This document shows positions 63,348-64,000 of a stretch of 64,000 nucleotides of DNA, one piece after another. A program made the position numbers and the translations under genes. Where the stretch lies: NCBI RefSeq assembly GCF_030400225.1, contig NZ_VJYB01000001.1, positions 248,001-312,000 of the forward strand, given 5' to 3'. Below the pieces are notes generated by a model. That model was not told the DNA's origin. It worked only from the letters and a program-made list of their open reading frames with translations, and searched no databases. Position 1 is the stretch's first letter. Each line of letters begins with the position of its first letter. Origin of the DNA: Lactobacillus sp. UCMA15818. Its GTDB lineage: Bacteria; Bacillota; Bacilli; Lactobacillales; Lactobacillaceae.

Positions 63348-64000
63348 CTACGCATCTTCGTCAACAAGCTTAATATCTAATCCAAGCTCATCTCTTATTC
63401 CTGCGTAACCTTCATCTTCCAATCGTTTAGCAAGCTCTGGTCCACCTTGCTTTACAATGCGACCGCCCATCATCACATGCACAACGTCAGGCACAATATA
63501 ATTCAAGAGACGTTGATAATGCGTAATGATTAGTGAACCAAATTCTGGTCCCCTCATTTTGTTAACACCGCGTGAAACAACCTTTAATGCATCAATATCC
63601 AAACCAGAATCAATTTCATCTAGAATCGCAAACTTTGGTTTAATCATCATCAATTGCAAAATTTCGTTACGCTTTTTCTCACCACCAGAAAAGCCCTCGT
63701 TAAGGTATCTCTCCGCCATTTCTTCAGTCATATCTAACACTGACATCGTCTCATCTAATTGTTTCAAAAAATTTCTAACTGAAATTGCATCATCTTCAGG
63801 TCGACGAGCGTTAATTGCACCACGAATGAATTCTGCATTTGTCACTCCAGGAATCTCAGCTGGATACTGCATCGCCAAGAATAGACCTGCACGAGCACGC
63901 TCATCAACCGGCAGATTAAGAATATTCTCACCATTAAGCAAGACTTCTCCTTGAGTTACCTTATAGGCTGGATGCCCCATAATTGCTTCCGACAAAGTTG
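63348..64000 (-). CDS. sufC: SufC ATPase, N-terminus cut by window edge
   Basis: ABC-type ATPase of the SufBCD scaffold. The visible 217 residues begin within the Walker A helix region (STLSEAIMGHPAYKVTQGEV in frame to the edge) and include the ABC signature FSGGEKKRNEILQL, Walker B KFAILDEIDSGLDIDAL and the H-loop LIITHYQRL. The first part, with Walker A, is beyond base 64,000. Confidence 0.95.
   Translation of the reverse strand, partial: TLSEAIMGHPAYKVTQGEVLLNGENILNLPVDERARAGLFLAMQYPAEIPGVTNAEFIRGAINARRPEDDAISVRNFLKQLDETMSVLDMTEEMAERYLNEGFSGGEKKRNEILQLMMIKPKFAILDEIDSGLDIDALKVVSRGVNKMRGPEFGSLIITHYQRLLNYIVPDVVHVMMGGRIVKQGGPELAKRLEDEGYAGIRDELGLDIKLVDEDA

Overview
The window is low-GC chromosomal DNA from a Firmicute, almost certainly a Lactobacillaceae species. 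The gene order of the translation, cell-envelope and nusB-folD-xseAB-ispA blocks is typical of lactobacilli. Other pointers are a D-2-hydroxyacid dehydrogenase, three T-box riboswitches, PolC, LexA, an L27 with a cleavable N-terminal extension beside its protease, and a SUF-only Fe-S pathway. I cannot name the species from sequence alone.

Bases 1-41,600 are housekeeping and almost all on the minus strand. Read in transcription order (from high to low coordinates) they hold: rplU-prp-rpmA, the Xaa-Pro peptidase, efp-yqhY-nusB, folD-xseA-xseB-ispA-tlyA-argR-recN, lexA (plus strand, LexA box, divergent from a DUF896 gene), a tRNA methyltransferase with a GIY-YIG protein, the D-hydroxyacid dehydrogenase, rpsB-tsf, pyrH-frr, uppS-cdsA-rseP-proS, polC, rimP-nusA-ylxR-ylxQ-infB-rbfA, truB-ribF, the CIRCE-controlled hrcA-grpE-dnaK-dnaJ heat-shock operon, and a truncated lepA. 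A tRNA-Arg(UCU) marks the end of this block.

Bases 41,600-58,930 are accessory. They contain small membrane peptides, a kinase-fold phosphotransferase, a T-box-controlled FAH-family hydratase, a Tyr-type T-box in front of an NhaC-family antiporter, and a stand-alone type I-B Cascade operon (cas6-cas8b-cas7-cas5) without cas3, cas4, cas1 or cas2. A decayed mini-CRISPR array with an exact 67-nt period follows cas5. Then come a BASS-family transporter, a small hydrophobic peptide gene, YisL, a T-box-controlled osmC-oppA pair, and a zinc-independent ribosomal cassette (S14 and L32 paralogues) behind a Zur-type palindrome. A family of palindromic, terminator-bearing repeats occurs only in this part of the window.

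Bases 58,941-64,000 are the sufC-sufD-sufS-sufU-sufB Fe-S assembly operon, with sufC cut by the window end.

The strongest candidate for something undescribed is the Cascade-only type I-B locus with its three-repeat array. The four effector proteins look intact, but the nuclease-helicase and adaptation genes are missing. This fits either a decaying system or one kept for DNA binding or regulation without cleavage.
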